Counted from the first letter of the stretch, positions 49,957 to 63,708 are shown. The stretch is 64,000 bases of DNA from Ailurus styani (GCA_002007465.1 LNAC01000136.1:3082284-3146283), one strand, 5' to 3'. Notes: generated from the letters alone by a model not told the origin. Program-made: numbers and translations.

Positions 49957-50185
49957 ACAGTTCGGCCAGCTCGCCCTGGATGTGCTGGAGAAGGCCTTCA
50001 AGCAGAATGAAAGAATGGCCATGAAGCTGTTGACCTATGAACTCAAGAACTGGAGCAATTCTACCTGTCTGAAACTGGCCGCGTCTGGAAGGTTGCGGCC
50101 CTTCGTTTCGCATACTTGCACCCAAATGCTGCTGACAGACATGTGGACCGGGCGCCTGAAAATGAGGAAAAACTCTTGGTTAAAG
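49957..50185 (+). CDS. TRPM6: TRPM6 exon 17
   Basis: 229 nt reading [54 protein letters not shown] and ending in RKNSWLK at residue 739. This is the end of the MHR4 helices before the pre-S1 region. The acceptor is CATCACAG. The donor AAG|GTACAC is only partly consensus and borders an inserted L1 fragment that starts about 5 nt into the intron (see findings). Confidence 0.97.
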
Positions 50186-50190
50186 GTACA

Positions 50191-50479
50191 CCGACTTACA
50201 GAGAACAAACTGGTGGTTGCCAGAGGGGAGGGGGTTGGGGGTTGGGCAGAATGGCTGAAGGGGAGTGGGAGACACAGTCTTCCAGGGATGGAATGAATAT
50301 GTCACAAGGATGAAAGGTAGAGCGTAGGGAATAGAGTCAGTGGTACTGGGGTAGTGTGTGGAGACAGACGGTGGCTACAATGGTGGTGAGCGCTGCGTAA
50401 CAGATAGCAGTGTCAGATCACTATTCTGTATGCCGGAAACTAATGTAAGCTTGTGTGCCAACTATACTTCAATTAAAAA
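50191..50479 (+). mobile_element. L1 3' UTR fragment abutting the exon 17 splice donor
   Basis: Contains the carnivore/mammalian L1 3'-end signature GAGAACAAACTGGTGGTTGC, CCAGAGGGGAGG and later TGCCAACTATACTTCAATTA, ending in an A run. AAAGGTACA occurs at 50182-50190 and again at 50480-50488, consistent with a 9-bp target-site duplication. It is truncated at its 5' end and lies in the same direction as TRPM6. Confidence 0.85.
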
Positions 50480-50789
50480 AAAGGTACATTTACTTCCTTT
50501 CTAGAGTTTAATATTTGTTTACTCTGAAGGTCTGTATGCTTGAGCTCTTTTTTCCCTTGTTCCAGAAGGCTCCCATTTAGGAAAACCAGTTAGTATCTTT
50601 GGTTCTCACGATGAGCTGGGGTCTTCCCAGTGGAACCCTGACAACGACATTATCTCCCACTGCCACAGTTTCTTTTAAAAAATGTGGCTGATTACACCAG
50701 CTCTGTCCATCAAAGGCCGTGAACTCAGACTGCCGTGTACAGCTGTATATGTCGTGCACCACACAAGATGTATTACATCTAAAGTGTCA

Positions 50790-51240
50790 TCCACATGGAG
50801 AAGTTTTCAGGAATAATTTCTTCTGCTGCTTTTTCTCTTCTGCCTTTCCGGTACTCCCATTATGCCTATGTTGCTGCTCTAAAGGTGTGTCATATTTCTC
50901 TGAGGCTCTGTTCATTTTTCTGCATTCTAGTTTTTCTCTTCTTTGGACTGAATAGTCTATCCATCAAACTTCAAGTTTGCTGATTATTTGTTCAGCTCAA
51001 TTCTGTTGAGTGCCTCTAGTGAATTTTTCCTTGTAGTTATTGCTCTTTTCAATGTGAGGATTACCATTTAGTTATTTTTTAAATAATTTCTCTCTCTTTA
51101 TTAATATTCTGTATTTGATGAAACATGGTCCTCATAGCTTCCTTTTTTTACTTCAGTGTGGTTTCCTTTAGTTCTTTGAGTATCCACATAATGGTTGTTT
51201 TGAAGTTTTTGTCTATTAAATTCAACATCTGGGTCCTATC
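50790..51240 (-). repeat. Degenerate LINE (HAL1/L1M-like) fragment, antisense
   Basis: The + strand holds AAGTTTGCTGATTATTTGTT, GAGTGCCTCTAGTGAATTTTT, TTTCCTTTAGTTCTTTGAGT and AACATCTGGGTCC. These are recognisable antisense segments of an old LINE ORF1 region. No open frame remains. Confidence 0.55.
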
Positions 51241-51888
51241 CAAAAAAAAAGGCATTCTCTTGTGCAGGTGGTTAGAAGTTAAAAGCAGATACAAGCATAT
51301 ACAAGATTTCATTCTTAGTAAACTCCACGACCTCTGATAATTATAACAAAAGTAAATGAGCCTTTTTAGTGCAAAAGTTTTTGGCTTAAGAACATTAATC
51401 AATAATACAGTAAATCAAGTTAGCCATTCTGTTCTTCCAACGTGATGTTTGAGGGAATAGATGCTCCTTTTGTAAAGATGCCCTGAAACACCTATTTCCA
51501 GATTCTTCTATCCATTGTAGTTTGGCCTCACCTCTCGTCTTGAATTATCAAGAGTAATTTAGTTAACTACTAAAGATATTTAACCTTTGACCTCACACCT
51601 AAGCCTAAGGCTTTAGGTTATGGTCAAGCTTATGAAGTACATAAGCTTATAAAACTGAATAAAAGAGGACAAAGCATGAGCATTAAGAGCATCATAAGAC
51701 TATATATTTTAATTGTACTCTTCCTACAGTTCTTAAAAATAGAATGACTTTCTTCAAAATAATTTTTTTGGACACACCATAGAAAACACAAAGAACTTGC
51801 ACATTTGAAATCCACTAATTGCAAAAATAAGAGAAATGTGAATCAAAAATTATTTCACATAGATTCCTCTTTAAAAAAATACTGAAGA

Positions 51889-52102
51889 GGGGCACCTAGG
51901 TGGCTCATTTGTTAAGCGTCTGCCTACATCTCAGGTCATGATCCCGGGGTCCTTGGAATCAAGCCTCGCATGGGGCTCCCTGCTCGGCGGGAAGCCTGCT
52001 TCTCCCTCTCCTACTTCTCCTGCTTGTGTTCCCTCTCTCGCTGTGTCTCTCTCTGTCAAATAAATAAATAAATACAACAATGGGATATCCCATAAAAAAA
52101 AA
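51889..52102 (+). mobile_element. Can-SINE
   Basis: Sense; GGGGCACCTAGGTGGCTCA head, GTTAAGCGTCTGCC body, AAATAAATAAATAAATAC tail plus a second A run at 52094-52105. Confidence 0.9.
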
Positions 52103-53261
52103 AAAACAACTGAAGTAGAACAGTTATTTCTAGAAGAAGTTCTCCTTTGATTTATTTTGATTTCAGCCTTGGAAATGATGAAGCAGAGAAGCGAACGGGG
52201 CCACCTCAAGCTTCACAGTCTCTGACAATAACTCTTTGTAAATGTGTAGAGAACAAGATGGGGTATAGATGGAAGTTTGAGCAGTAATTTGCCCCACAAC
52301 TGTTTTCTGTATAGCTGCGGGGAAAATTATACCATTTTGCTCCTCGTATACCTTATATCAATTAAGAGACCTAAATGAAGCAAGACTGAATGTTTTGCCT
52401 CAAAAAGTAGTGAGTGGACAAAGAAGGCTGAATTAGCTACTTGAAATCACTGAGCTGCTGGACATTGCTCTCTATGCTTTAGATCCTAATTCATCAGTGC
52501 TTGGCTTATGAGTTTTTAGGAACATGTTTGCCAATAATTGTTAAGATGTCCTGGTCAGAGTAATTCCAAGTGGATAAAGACCAGAGGAAGACGTTATTGG
52601 GTCTTGCGGAAGAGAAAACTCAAGTACGTTTAGTGTGATAGACTCCAGCAGATCCCTTGGGAATGGGATACCGATGTCATTGAATACCATTTTGTGAGCC
52701 ACTTGTTCTGCGATGGGCAAAGGCAACAGAATGTGGAGCCTTTTGAGGGAGAGGGTTAAGAAGTAATGTTGTCAGTGTGCCTGGTAACTATGATGTTTCC
52801 AGACCTAGAAGTTTGCAGGTATTTTGGATTCTGCATCTGAAGAGAAAGCATATACTTTGCACACAAATAAAAAAAACCCTGTCAGAACTTGAGATGTCCC
52901 AAAAAAACTTCATAGGAGATCAGGCTTTAAAACAAAACAAAGGTCATTTCAGCAATGAAAGTTGACAAAGATATGACTTCAGTTTATTTACTCATGGTGG
53001 TTGACAGTTAGGGTTAATCTTGTTTTTGTTCAGAATCCCTGAATACTAAGGCCTAATTTATTTTGAAAGAGGAAGTATTCAACAAGTTGATTTTTACAAC
53101 ATTTAGTAAATCTCCTAAACTGTTTACTCTGAAAGGCCATACAAGTTGAACATAAAAATTCTTTGGAATAGCCTATATATAAATTCATGAATGATAGTAA
53201 TATAATGAAAAAATTATAGATCTATACCTTCCTTGGGTTTTACTGGCAAAGAAAATAAATA

Positions 53262-53442
53262 TTGGGCGCCTCAGTTAGTTAAGCATCTGCCTTTGGGTCA
53301 GGTCATAATCACATGGTCCTGGGATCAAGTCCTGCATTGGGCTTCCTGCTCAGCAGGGAATCTGCTTCTTCCTCTGCCCCTGTCCCCAGCCGTGTGCGTG
53401 CGTGCGCGCTCTCTCTCTCTCGCAGAAATAAGCAAATCTTTA
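53262..53442 (+). mobile_element. Can-SINE, head diverged
   Basis: Sense; GGGCGCCTCAGTTAGTTAAG head lacks the usual GGGTGG stretch; body and CT tract are recognisable. Confidence 0.87.
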
Positions 53443-53522
53443 AAAAATTAAGTATTTGTGTAAGATGTGAGATAAATCTAACAGAAGATGACACTTGGTA
53501 TGTTTTATATTCTTGATTTTAT

Positions 53523-53729
53523 TTTTTATTTTTTTTAAAGGTTTTATTTATTTATTTGACACAGAGAGATCAGATCACAAGTAGGCTGAGAGGCAGGCAG
53601 AGAGAGAGAGAGGAGGAAGCAGGCTCCCTGCTCAGCAGAGAGCCCGATGCGGGCCTCGATCCCAGGACCCTGAGATCGTGACCTGAGCCGAAGGCAGAGG
53701 CTTTAACCCACTGAGCCACCCAGGCGCCC
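53523..53729 (-). mobile_element. Can-SINE
   Basis: Antisense; target duplication ATATTCTTGATTTTA on both sides. Confidence 0.95.
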
Positions 53730-53879
53730 ATATTCTTGATTTTATAATATGAATAAACTTTAATGTGGTTTATGGGATAAAGACTACTAAATTGCTTTAA
53801 AGAATTATGAAAGGAATCAGTTCATGTTCTTTGAAAAATAATACTTCTCACTGCGTGGCCCCTAGGGATAAATAACTGT

Positions 53880-54260
53880 GTGGTATATGTATTTTTAAAC
53901 CTTTAAATGCATATGTGTGTATGAACATATCTTTTCTAATTTTTAGTTTTCTTTTTGTACGATAATGGGATCACACTATATTTTATATAACTTTTATTCA
54001 TTTAACAGTATACCTTGGATATCTTCATTATACTGAAAAGTGATTTTTATCTTTTTAACGATTGCATAATGTTCCATTGTTAGGTTGTCCCACACCAACT
54101 AGCCCTCTATACATAGATATTTAGGTTGACAGATTTTTGCTATTACACGTAACCCTGCAATGGATGTCCCTATACACATATGCTTGCATTTATGACTATT
54201 TCTAGGGGAGATACTGCTAGATTTGGAATTGAGTCAAAAAGTATCTATAGAATCAGTGTA
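53880..54260. repeat. Ancient LINE-like repeat upstream of exon 18
   Basis: GATTGCATAATGTTCCATTG, ATAGATATTTAGGTTGACAG and TTGCTATTACACGTAACCCTGC resemble a widespread ancient repeat with the motif CATAATATTCCATTGTATGG. Similar remnants lie at 25270-25400 and 30400-30720. I cannot fix the family. Confidence 0.45.
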
Positions 54261-54384
54261 TCACCTGAATTAGGGATAGATCTGGTGCTTTATGTACATT
54301 AAAATCTTCGGTTTGTGATTTGACTACTACTTGTGCCTTGTGTTAGAATCCTTACTACTTATTTTGCTTTATTTTCTTTTAAAG

Positions 54385-54534
54385 ATCATCGTAAGTATTC
54401 TTTTTCCACCCACCATTTTGTCATTGGAATTTAAAAGCAGAGCAGAGATGTCTCATGTTCCTCAGTCCCAGGACTTCCAGTTCGGGTGGTATTATGCCGA
54501 CCAGAACCCCAGCACGAAAGAAAGTGCTTATACG
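54385..54534 (+). CDS. TRPM6: TRPM6 exon 18
   Basis: 150 nt (50 codons). It reads [19 protein letters not shown], then [14 protein letters not shown] and [16 protein letters not shown]. It holds a hydrophobic pre-S1 helix that packs on the membrane face, followed by a polar TRPM6-type linker. The acceptor is CTTTTAAAG and the donor ACG|GTTAGT. Confidence 0.96.
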
Positions 54535-54731
54535 GTTAGTACAATATCCTAATGAACTCGGTTTTCATGCACGGTACACATGCACAAAGTTCGTTTATTA
54601 AACAAGGTATTTAGTGATCTTAATCACATTATCTGTGATTGGGTATAGCATGTATGATACATCTCATTAACCTCCATATATGATTAAGCAAAATATTCTG
54701 TTCTTTGGGAAAGAACGTCTTCATTGTATCT

Positions 54732-54952
54732 TTTTTTTTTTTAATTTTTTTTTTTTTAAAGATTTTATTTATTCATTTGACACAGAGAGAGAGATTACAA
54801 GTAGGCAGAGAGGCAGGCAGAGAGAGAGGAGAGAGGAGGAAGCAGGCTCCCTGCTGAGCAGAGAGCCCGATGTGGGCCTCGATCCCAGGACCCTGGGATC
54901 ATGACCTGAGCCGAAGGCAGCGGCTTTAACCCACTGAGCCACCCAGGGGCCC
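54732..54952 (-). mobile_element. Can-SINE
   Basis: Antisense; target duplication TCTTCATTGTATCT. Body almost identical to the copy at 30797. Confidence 0.95.
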
Positions 54953-55047
54953 TCTTCATTGTATCTTGACAGATGCTTAACTTTGCGTTTTCTTTTGTAA
55001 CTAGTAGAATAAATAGAGTTACTGTTTCTCCAAAGTGACAACGAGAA

Positions 55048-55228
55048 GGGGCGCCTGGGTGGCTAAGTTGGTTAAGTGTCAGACTCTTGATTTCGACTCA
55101 GGTCATGATCTCAGGGCTGTGAGATCAGCCCTGCATCACACCCTGTGCTGTTTAAGATTCTCTCTCTCCCTCGGCCCCTCGCCCACCTCTTTCCCTCTAA
55201 AAAAAATAATAATAAAAAAAAAGGAAAG
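55048..55228 (+). mobile_element. Old-type Can-SINE
   Basis: Sense; GGGGCGCCTGGGTGGCTAAG, GACTCTTGATTTCGACTCAG and AAGATTCTCTCTCTCCCTC, the older subfamily. Confidence 0.9.
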
Positions 55229-56373
55229 AGAAAAAGTTATAATGAAGATGCTTTATATCCTTAAAAATATTTGCAAAGGTTCGGGTTTAGGTTTTGCATT
55301 GTCTTCACTGTTCCAGTCCATAATTTTTTTTTTCATTTGTTATATCTAGTGACCAAATAATTTTACTTGAGTTCTTGGATGTATATGTTTTCCTGAGTAA
55401 TTTGAGCTACTTCTCTTGCAACCTGTCTTCTCTGGAAAGTCTCCAGGATGCTGTCTGTGAATGTATTTTTTGTGTTTTATGTCTCAGCTTGGATCATTAC
55501 TTGTAAGCTTATTAGTGTAGGTACAGTAAATGTCTTCCCTGGTATTTAATACTTTAATGAGGCACCTTTCGCTAGCATCTTGTTGGATATGCTTTTGCAC
55601 TTGTGAAGTATTTGTTACAATATTTAAAAATGCACTCAAGTCTTAAATGAAAAATAAGTAATTATAGGTAATTATTATTAGTGTGTCTGGCTGACATCTG
55701 TTGTGATTGGGGGAGCATCCATTCTGATTGGTTAATGCCTCTACCAAGTCAGTTGTTAAATATTTTGATGATCGTGCCTGCCTGGGAATATACGTATTCG
55801 TCTCCTCTACACCAACCCCCCGCCCAACCCCCTGCTTCCTTCCGTCCTCACTTTACTAAGCCTGTTGGTTCTATCTGGGGTTCTCAGAATACAGGAGACG
55901 ACCGGTACATTCTAACCTCTGTGGAACGTGTGAGCAATTATCTTACAAAGCTGGGCTAATCAGGTTGTTACAGTTGTGATTGTACTGGCTAAATGATCTG
56001 GTTAATAAGTTCAGACCAGTTCAAAATTTCTTTAAAGAAAGATAAGAAATGTAGTGTTGACTTCACAGCTTCAGAAATAAAATGAAGTCTTTATATGTGA
56101 GATATTTTGTTTGATTTTGCTTATTTATGTGTTCACATTTAGTTTGCTGAAATGAAAAATGGAGAGAGTTGCTTATCTGCTTACCTACCTGTTTATAAAT
56201 AAACAAATATGTAAATAGGTCGGCAGTTGGTAGCAAATAGTGCTTTTCAAGTGGATGTAACTTCACTTTTGGCTCCTTCAAGGTTCATGGAAGGATAAGC
56301 TCTCACAAACACTTAAGGCATTGTAGATGGCTGGGACATTCCACTAAGTAGTTGTTCTTAAAGGGAAACTTTT

Positions 56374-56556
56374 TTTAAAAAAAAGATTTTATTTATTTGA
56401 CAGAGACAGAGAGGGAACAGAAGCAGGGGGAACGGGAAGGGGAGAAGCGGGCTTCCCGCAGAGCAGGGAGCCCCACGTGGGACTCGATCCCAGGACCCCA
56501 GGATCATGACCTGAGCCGAAGGCAGACGCTTAACGACTGAGCCACCCAGGCTCCCT
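56374..56556 (-). mobile_element. Can-SINE
   Basis: Antisense; target duplication AAGGGAAACTTTT at both ends. Confidence 0.93.
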
Positions 56557-59204
56557 TTAAGGGAAACTTTTAGAGAAAGAAGTTCTTCCTTAAATGGCAA
56601 TTATTGTGCTTTTAATGCTAAAAAATAGAGTAAGTTCTCACAGATTCCTGAAAAATTAAACTTTGGCTGTAATGTAGTAGTCCTCTTTATGACATTGGCC
56701 ACCTGGATGGCTTGGACATGGCCCTATTTATTAATTCATTGAATATTTAATGGCCACTGTCCATGTGCCAGACAAGAGAGGATATTCTGGAACACGGTGG
56801 TAACTAAGGCAGATGTGGCCCTTGCCACCATGGAGTTTATAACCACAGAGAATATCCACAAAACCTCAGCATTATTCGATTTAAAACTTTTATTAAAAAG
56901 TGCCTCGAACCTGCTCTGTTATGAATGGATTATAATCATAGTAACAATGTTCTTTTGCCTTTGATTTTAATCAGAGCAATAGTTTTTGATTCCCTGCTGT
57001 GTTTGGAATGTTGCTAAGCGGAGGGTAGGGACGGTGTCGTCGGCATTCAGTGGGACATGGAAGAGTTCACGATGCTGATTAAAGAGGATATGCTCGATTA
57101 GTTGAGGAACACAATTTGTGTTATGTATTTTGGGAGAAAAAATGAAGACAGGTGAGACAGAGATGTTCTTTGAGCAGGTCTTTGGGCATCGGTCCTGTGG
57201 TCGTCGTGGGTGGTAGGGAATATAATGAAAGCAGCACTGGTAATTGGAGAAGGAAGACCATTGTCCTGAAGCTCCATAGAGTCAACTTCTGCATCTGCCT
57301 TGCGAGGTTTTGTAAAAGTCTTTACTGAAGCCTCTACAGGCAAAAGGACTTTGCCCTGCGAACTTTCAATCTTTCTAGCTGCTAGCCCTTTGAAAGCATG
57401 ACTTTTGATGACTTGAGTTTTCTCAGGAATGGATTATGGCAAGATGGCAGAGTGGCTGAACTAGGGGAAGAAGATTCTTCTCACTTGGTGTCAGTCAGGA
57501 TTACAGACTGGTGGCAGCTTCATGCATGAGGTGGTGGATAAACTGGGACCTGACGATGTATGGAAATAGCATTTCCTGGAGAAGGCAGACAGTAAATAGG
57601 CAGGAAATGCAAGGCGAGTGTCAAGCATTGTAAGTTCCATGGTTTGGCTCGAGTCCAGGTTGTAGTGGATGTGGGACAAGGAGGGAATATTTGCAGGTGT
57701 GGCTGGGAAGGTAGATTGAGGCTAGATCCCGGAGACCCCTGTATATTCTATGAAGGAATGTGGTATTTTTTCTGTAGGTCGTGGAGAGCCAGCGACGCAC
57801 GTGACCAGAGTAGCAAGATGATCTGACCTTAAGGAAAATTATTCTGTCCCCAGTGGATAGGATGATGTAGCAAGAAGATAGGCTGAAAGCAGGGAGAGCT
57901 TCGGCTGATGGAACCATCCCGATGAGAAGGATTAAGGGCTTTGGCCAGAGTTCATAGCAGTGGGCATGGAGAGGAAGAGATATTAAGTGAAGAGTCAGTT
58001 AACGTCTGAACATGGGGCGTGGATAAAAGGGAGATAGCAAATATGACCGAGAGGGTGATGGTTAAAACAAGGCCATCTTGAAGGGATACGGGGATGATTG
58101 AAAAAGGAGCAGCTTTGGAAGGAGAAAGACAAGTTTAGTCTTAGACATGGTGATAAACCACACTGCGAAAATATTTTCTAAAGTTGAGCAATAAGCTATT
58201 TTATCAGAACGTGAAGTGGGAGTGATGATAGTAATAATGATGGAAAATAAGTATGAATTGCGGTAGAGTTGATTGTTGTAGTTATAATTTTGTTCTGTGT
58301 GACTGCTGATCAGAGTCCTGTTAGAGACGGAGGAGGGAGAGAGGGCGGAAAGGAGGGGGGAAGGGAGAGAGAGAGAGAGAGTTTTTTTTATTATATTGAG
58401 ATTTGAGTAGAGTAAAAGCTAGTTAAGTGAAATACTTTTGTTTACCTTCTTCTAAGGTGGGGGTGGGGGGACGTCCAGAATCTGAATTTATGTTCTTACA
58501 GTGTCTACATCATGGTAGTCGGTGTCTTGGAGTTCAACTCAGAGAGAGGCTCAATTAGGACTCTATAATCCATACCAAACGGTCAAGAGTAAATAACACC
58601 TAATGAAAACTCCTAGAAAAAAATAATAAGAGAAGTCATTTAATTACATAATTATCGAAATTGCTTTCTGGGGTCTTTTTGAAGTGGTACTAACGTCATT
58701 AAAATCACAGTAAATGATGACTTTTCTCATTGGTTCTAAGCTATTTTAACTCTAGGCGGGTTCAAACCTGTTAGGAACCAGGTCAGTTCCTACAACTTGA
58801 GGTCACAATGCCAATTTCCCTGCCCAATACGGTGTGAATGACAGCAGTCAGTCAGGCCATCTTGATGACCGAAGCCTCAAAAATTACACTTGATCAGTTT
58901 TATGGACAATTCAAGCAACACTTGATTTATTTCTTGGCTTGTGAAATCTTACCAGTCTTGCAGGCGTGACACTAGGGACACCTTTCGTGGATCAGTCGGA
59001 GAAATATACTCGTCTAAGAAGCATCAGGAAACATTCCTTTCTTTTCTTTTCACTTAACATTTTTTCAAATCATACAAGTAGTGCCTTTCCTGTTTAAAAA
59101 TTAGAATCTCACAGAGCTTTTATAAAGTAGGGTGACATCTCTTTTGCTTCTCTTTTACTAAATTCCCTCTTCCCAAAAGCAACCGGGCTGCAAGTGATCT
59201 TTTT

Positions 59205-59398
59205 AAAGGTTTATTTATTTATTTATTTGACACAGAGATCAGATCACAAGGAGGCAGAGAGGCAGGCAGAGAGAGAGAGAGGGGGAAGCAGGCTCCCCGC
59301 CGAGCAGAGAGCCCGACGCGGGCCTCGATCCCAGGACCCTGAGACCGTGACCTGAGCCAAAGGCAGAGGCTTTAACCCACGGAGCCACCCAGGCGCCC
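59205..59398 (-). mobile_element. Can-SINE
   Basis: Antisense; target duplication AAGTGATCTTTTT at 59192-59204 and from 59399. Confidence 0.95.
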
Positions 59399-60168
59399 AA
59401 GTGATCTTTTTCTTTTCAGCTCTTTCCTCCCTCCCCCCTTCGTAAAAGGCTCTTCTCTGTGCGCACCTGTGCAGGGCGCCACACAGCCACTTGTGCGGCA
59501 CACAGGTACTTGCTACTCAGCACCTGCAAGGGTTGACCCCTTTGGACTGACCCATGTATCTTGAGAAACTGATGAAAGATCTGAGGCTTCCCCTAGGAAA
59601 ATGCACACATAACAAAATACCTGCATAGAGTCGCAGGAGGTTCGAGGTACTCTGGAAGCTCCGAGAAGCCGTCAACTTCAAGCAAAGCACCTCTGCTGTC
59701 AGAGCTAGAATTCTAAACGTAATGCTGTGCCCGACTTTCCTGGGAATTAGAAACCATATCACTAATGGGTGTCCATTTTGTCCTCCTCTGTTCTGGAAAA
59801 AATTGTATTATCTGTTCATGATTTCATGGGGATTTTATGATATTTTTAGGTTCTAAAATACCGATAAAGGAGACTAAGCAGAACAGGAACGGGGACCCTT
59901 TTTAAATCCTTGGAACTACTCTTAGTTTGACTAGGTTTTATTATTGGAGACTTAGCTTGCATTTCAGAGATACCCTGTGCTTCTTACCCCAAGTTAAAGG
60001 TTTATACAATACAGAGTTTTCTTTCTTTCCAAAATTAAGATTATAATTTGGCAGGTGGGTGTCCAATTCCTAATGTATTTATTATATTCATATATGTGAT
60101 GTATTTTGGATGTTTGCAAAATGTCAGTATTTTACTTAAGGCTCTGACAATAATTATTTATTTTGCAG

Positions 60169-60315
60169 AAAGACTGTGATTTGGAAAGAGGCCCCGATGA
60201 GAAACTAGATGAAAATCACCACTTCGATTTAAAGAACGATCCCCAAAGCCTTCCCTGGACCAGGAAAATCTACGAGTTCTACAATGCTCCAATTGTCAAG
60301 TTTTGGTTTTATACG
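60169..60315 (+). CDS. TRPM6: TRPM6 exon 19
   Basis: 147 nt (49 codons) reading [20 protein letters not shown], then [20 protein letters not shown]. An acidic linker is followed by the strongly conserved APIVKFWF segment that leads into S1. The acceptor is TTTTGCAG; the donor ACG|GTTGGT is weak. The linker is the most diverged part of the reading frame, as expected. Confidence 0.96.
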
Positions 60316-61326
60316 GTTGGTCTCATTGCAGCAATTAAATAATAGTCTTCATGCTGGCCGGTAGCCAATGATGATTTTGGTCATGATATGCCTGGTTTGC
60401 CAACTTGTGATAAAATGTAGAAATGCAGTGAGGAAAAAAACTCCCGAGAATGGCAAAGGCGTTGGGAAAGAAGATTGGAGGGAGGTGAGGAAAGGTTAGA
60501 GCAGATCTCTCCCACTATGGGAATGAAAGAACAAGCATTTTCTTCTTTCCTAAGTGCTTCCCATCAGCTCTGCTGAAACTTTGTGGAACAACCAGTTAAC
60601 GACAGTGGCTGTAGAATGAAATGATGAGGGTGGATTCTTTTCTCATCTTGGGCAAAGAAATCAGCAGTTGAATTGATTTTATTTGTTAGGAATAATGTGT
60701 AATAGAGACAGGAAAAATGCAAAGTTTTTGCTTTTTGTTTTCAATGACGTACGATTATAAATATGAAGAGGGCAACAAAATTGTACTTTATTTTTTACTT
60801 ATTTCATTTTCTCCTCTGATACCCCCCCCCACCTTTCAGAGGACAATAAAATTGTGGCAGTTACATTTATTAACAAGCACCGCATCTAATATTGATCATA
60901 GTGATACAGAGAAATCATTAATTGGACTTTAAATGTAATAAATGCTTTTCACATATATTTAATAGCATTTATTTTTCTAATGCTTATATTTACTTTAAAT
61001 TGCTCACGGCCAGGACTGTGTGTTTCTAAAACATTTGAGGTGTGATTATAAAAGGACATTTATCTAAATGTGTTGTATTTCAAAATATTTACTCTCGCAT
61101 CCAAACATTTGTTGCATATACTTATTAAATACGTACATAGCTCTGATTTCAAAAATCAAATATTCCTTCAAATGATGAGGTTTCACCATTTTTGTGAATA
61201 TGCAACAAAATATTCCAAAGGCTCTGATAGTTGCTTTAAGAGATTTTTAACTGTAGTCACATCATTGGGAAAAGAGTATTCAAGTATTTCTGCCTTTAGA
61301 AACTTCCAGCTGATGAACTCCTGTTT

Positions 61327-61534
61327 AAAAAAATTTTTATTTTAAAGAATTACTTATTTGAGAGAGAGAAAGGAAGAACATGCAAGCTGGGGAAAGGGCA
61401 GAGGCAGACAATGTCCAACAGATTCCGGCTGAGGGGGGAGCCTGACACAGGGCTTGATCTCAACACCCTGAGATTAGGATCTGCGCCGAACCCAAGAGCC
61501 AGATGCTTACCTGACTGAGCCACTCAGGCACCCC
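61327..61534 (-). mobile_element. Can-SINE, older
   Basis: Antisense; CCAGCTGATGAAC / CCAGCTGAAGAGC flanks; diverged body. Confidence 0.88.
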
Positions 61535-62680
61535 CAGCTGAAGAGCTGTTAGAGACAGGAGTAAAGCTCAGAAAACAGAATAACAACAACATAGTGTTAA
61601 CAAATGGAACCAGTGAGCCAGCCAGGTCTGCCCACCAGAATGGACGGTGTCGGCAGGGAGCACAGGCGTTCCATCTTGGCTGTCACATCGCTGGGTTATG
61701 TGTGTGCTGTACTGAAGCAGTCAGCGTCTTGTTACACATGTGATGGTGAAGAAGCAAACATGTAAACATGTTTGGATCTTTACTTCAGATGGAAAAAAGT
61801 CAAATATCAGGAGCAACATAACCAGTATCCATGGTGGTTTAGTGTCTGGCCACTGTGAAGCCAATGACAAAAATGAAAAAAAAAAAAAAGGACTGCTTGA
61901 TAGAACAAATTTATATAATCCTGTGTCTAAGCGGTCATCGAACATGCTTATGCTTTGAGGCATAAACCTAGAGGAACATATAATTAATAGAATTTACCTT
62001 ACATGCCTGCTCGTCTCTGCCTGTTGGATAGATGTCATCCTGGCTGTGTGGTTACAAGAGGTTTTAGCCATTCTCTACATAGAACTGTACCAGGAGGATA
62101 ACGTACCAGACTTAGGTAGAGCTCAAAAAGAGCTGAGAAATAGGGATTCAGGTTAAAATAATATGATTCACCTCATTGAGAATGAACACACACACACACA
62201 CACTCTCTTCTCTCTACTGATCTGGGTCTTTGAGGAATCCATCCATCGGCAAACACCATGCACTGTTCCTGAGGCTATGGAAAGAACCGCACTGTCTCAT
62301 GCTTTGTTGGTTTTTGCAGAAATTATAAAGCCTTTCTGGTGGACAGTTGAGTACCATGTGTCATGGTTTTAAGTGTGTGTGCCCAGTGAATCTTCTTTTG
62401 GAAATATATTTTAAGAAGATAAGGACTTTAGGTTAGATTGAGAAGCTATTTGTCACAGTGTATATATACATGTGTGCTTACTGTGTCTTAATTCTTTGAA
62501 ATATTGGAAATCTAGGTTTAATATAGACAGTATTTAAACATGCATTTCTTGAATGCATACGTGTGTTAGGCGGAGTGCTGAAGATACAAATATCAACAGT
62601 CTTGTAACTACAGCAACTCCCAGTTGGACAGTGCTTTCCACTGACCAGAATGTTTTAATCACATAAAATAAAGCTCCCAG

Positions 62681-62857
62681 AGGGGCACCTGGGTGGCTCA
62701 GTTGGTTGGTCATCTGCCTTCAGCTCAGGTCACAAGTCCTGGGATCGAGCCCTGAGTTGGGCTCCCTGCTTGGTGGGGAGTCTGTTTGTCCCTCTGCTCC
62801 TCCTCCCTCTTGTACTCGCTCTCTCAAATAAATGAAAAAAAAAAAAATCTTAAAAAA
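62681..62857 (+). mobile_element. Can-SINE
   Basis: Sense; AGGGGCACCTGGGTGGCTCA head, AAATAAATG and A tail; imperfect AGCTCCCAG / AGCTCTCAG flanks. Confidence 0.9.
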
Positions 62858-63296
62858 ACCCCCAGCTCTCAGTGAAGGTAAATGTCACAATTTATGACAT
62901 TTGAAAATAGGCAGCACTGATACTGCTCATTGGTGTGCTGGGGACACATGATTTCTATGCTTAGATGGAGGGGAAAGTGTGCAATTCTTTCCTGGCTCGT
63001 GGGCATGCTGGCATGTGCAGGGTTCTGGAAATTCCGGTCAGGAGCCAGCAAGATGAGACAGTGCCCCCTTCCGTGCATTTGGAAACAATGACCTTCATTC
63101 CTTCCATTAAATCCTGGACTAGAAGCTGCAGATTCGTCTGCCTTCCTCGAAACCAGCTCACCGATCGTCGGAGGGCAGGCGCGGTTATATTTCCATGTTA
63201 GGACATTGAGGTTCCTGTGTGTGTTTCTGCGTGGCTGTCTGTCTCTGCTTGGCGTTCTCCATTATGCCTCTCACTTATGTCCAGGGAATGTGTGTC

Positions 63297-63708
<412 letters not shown>

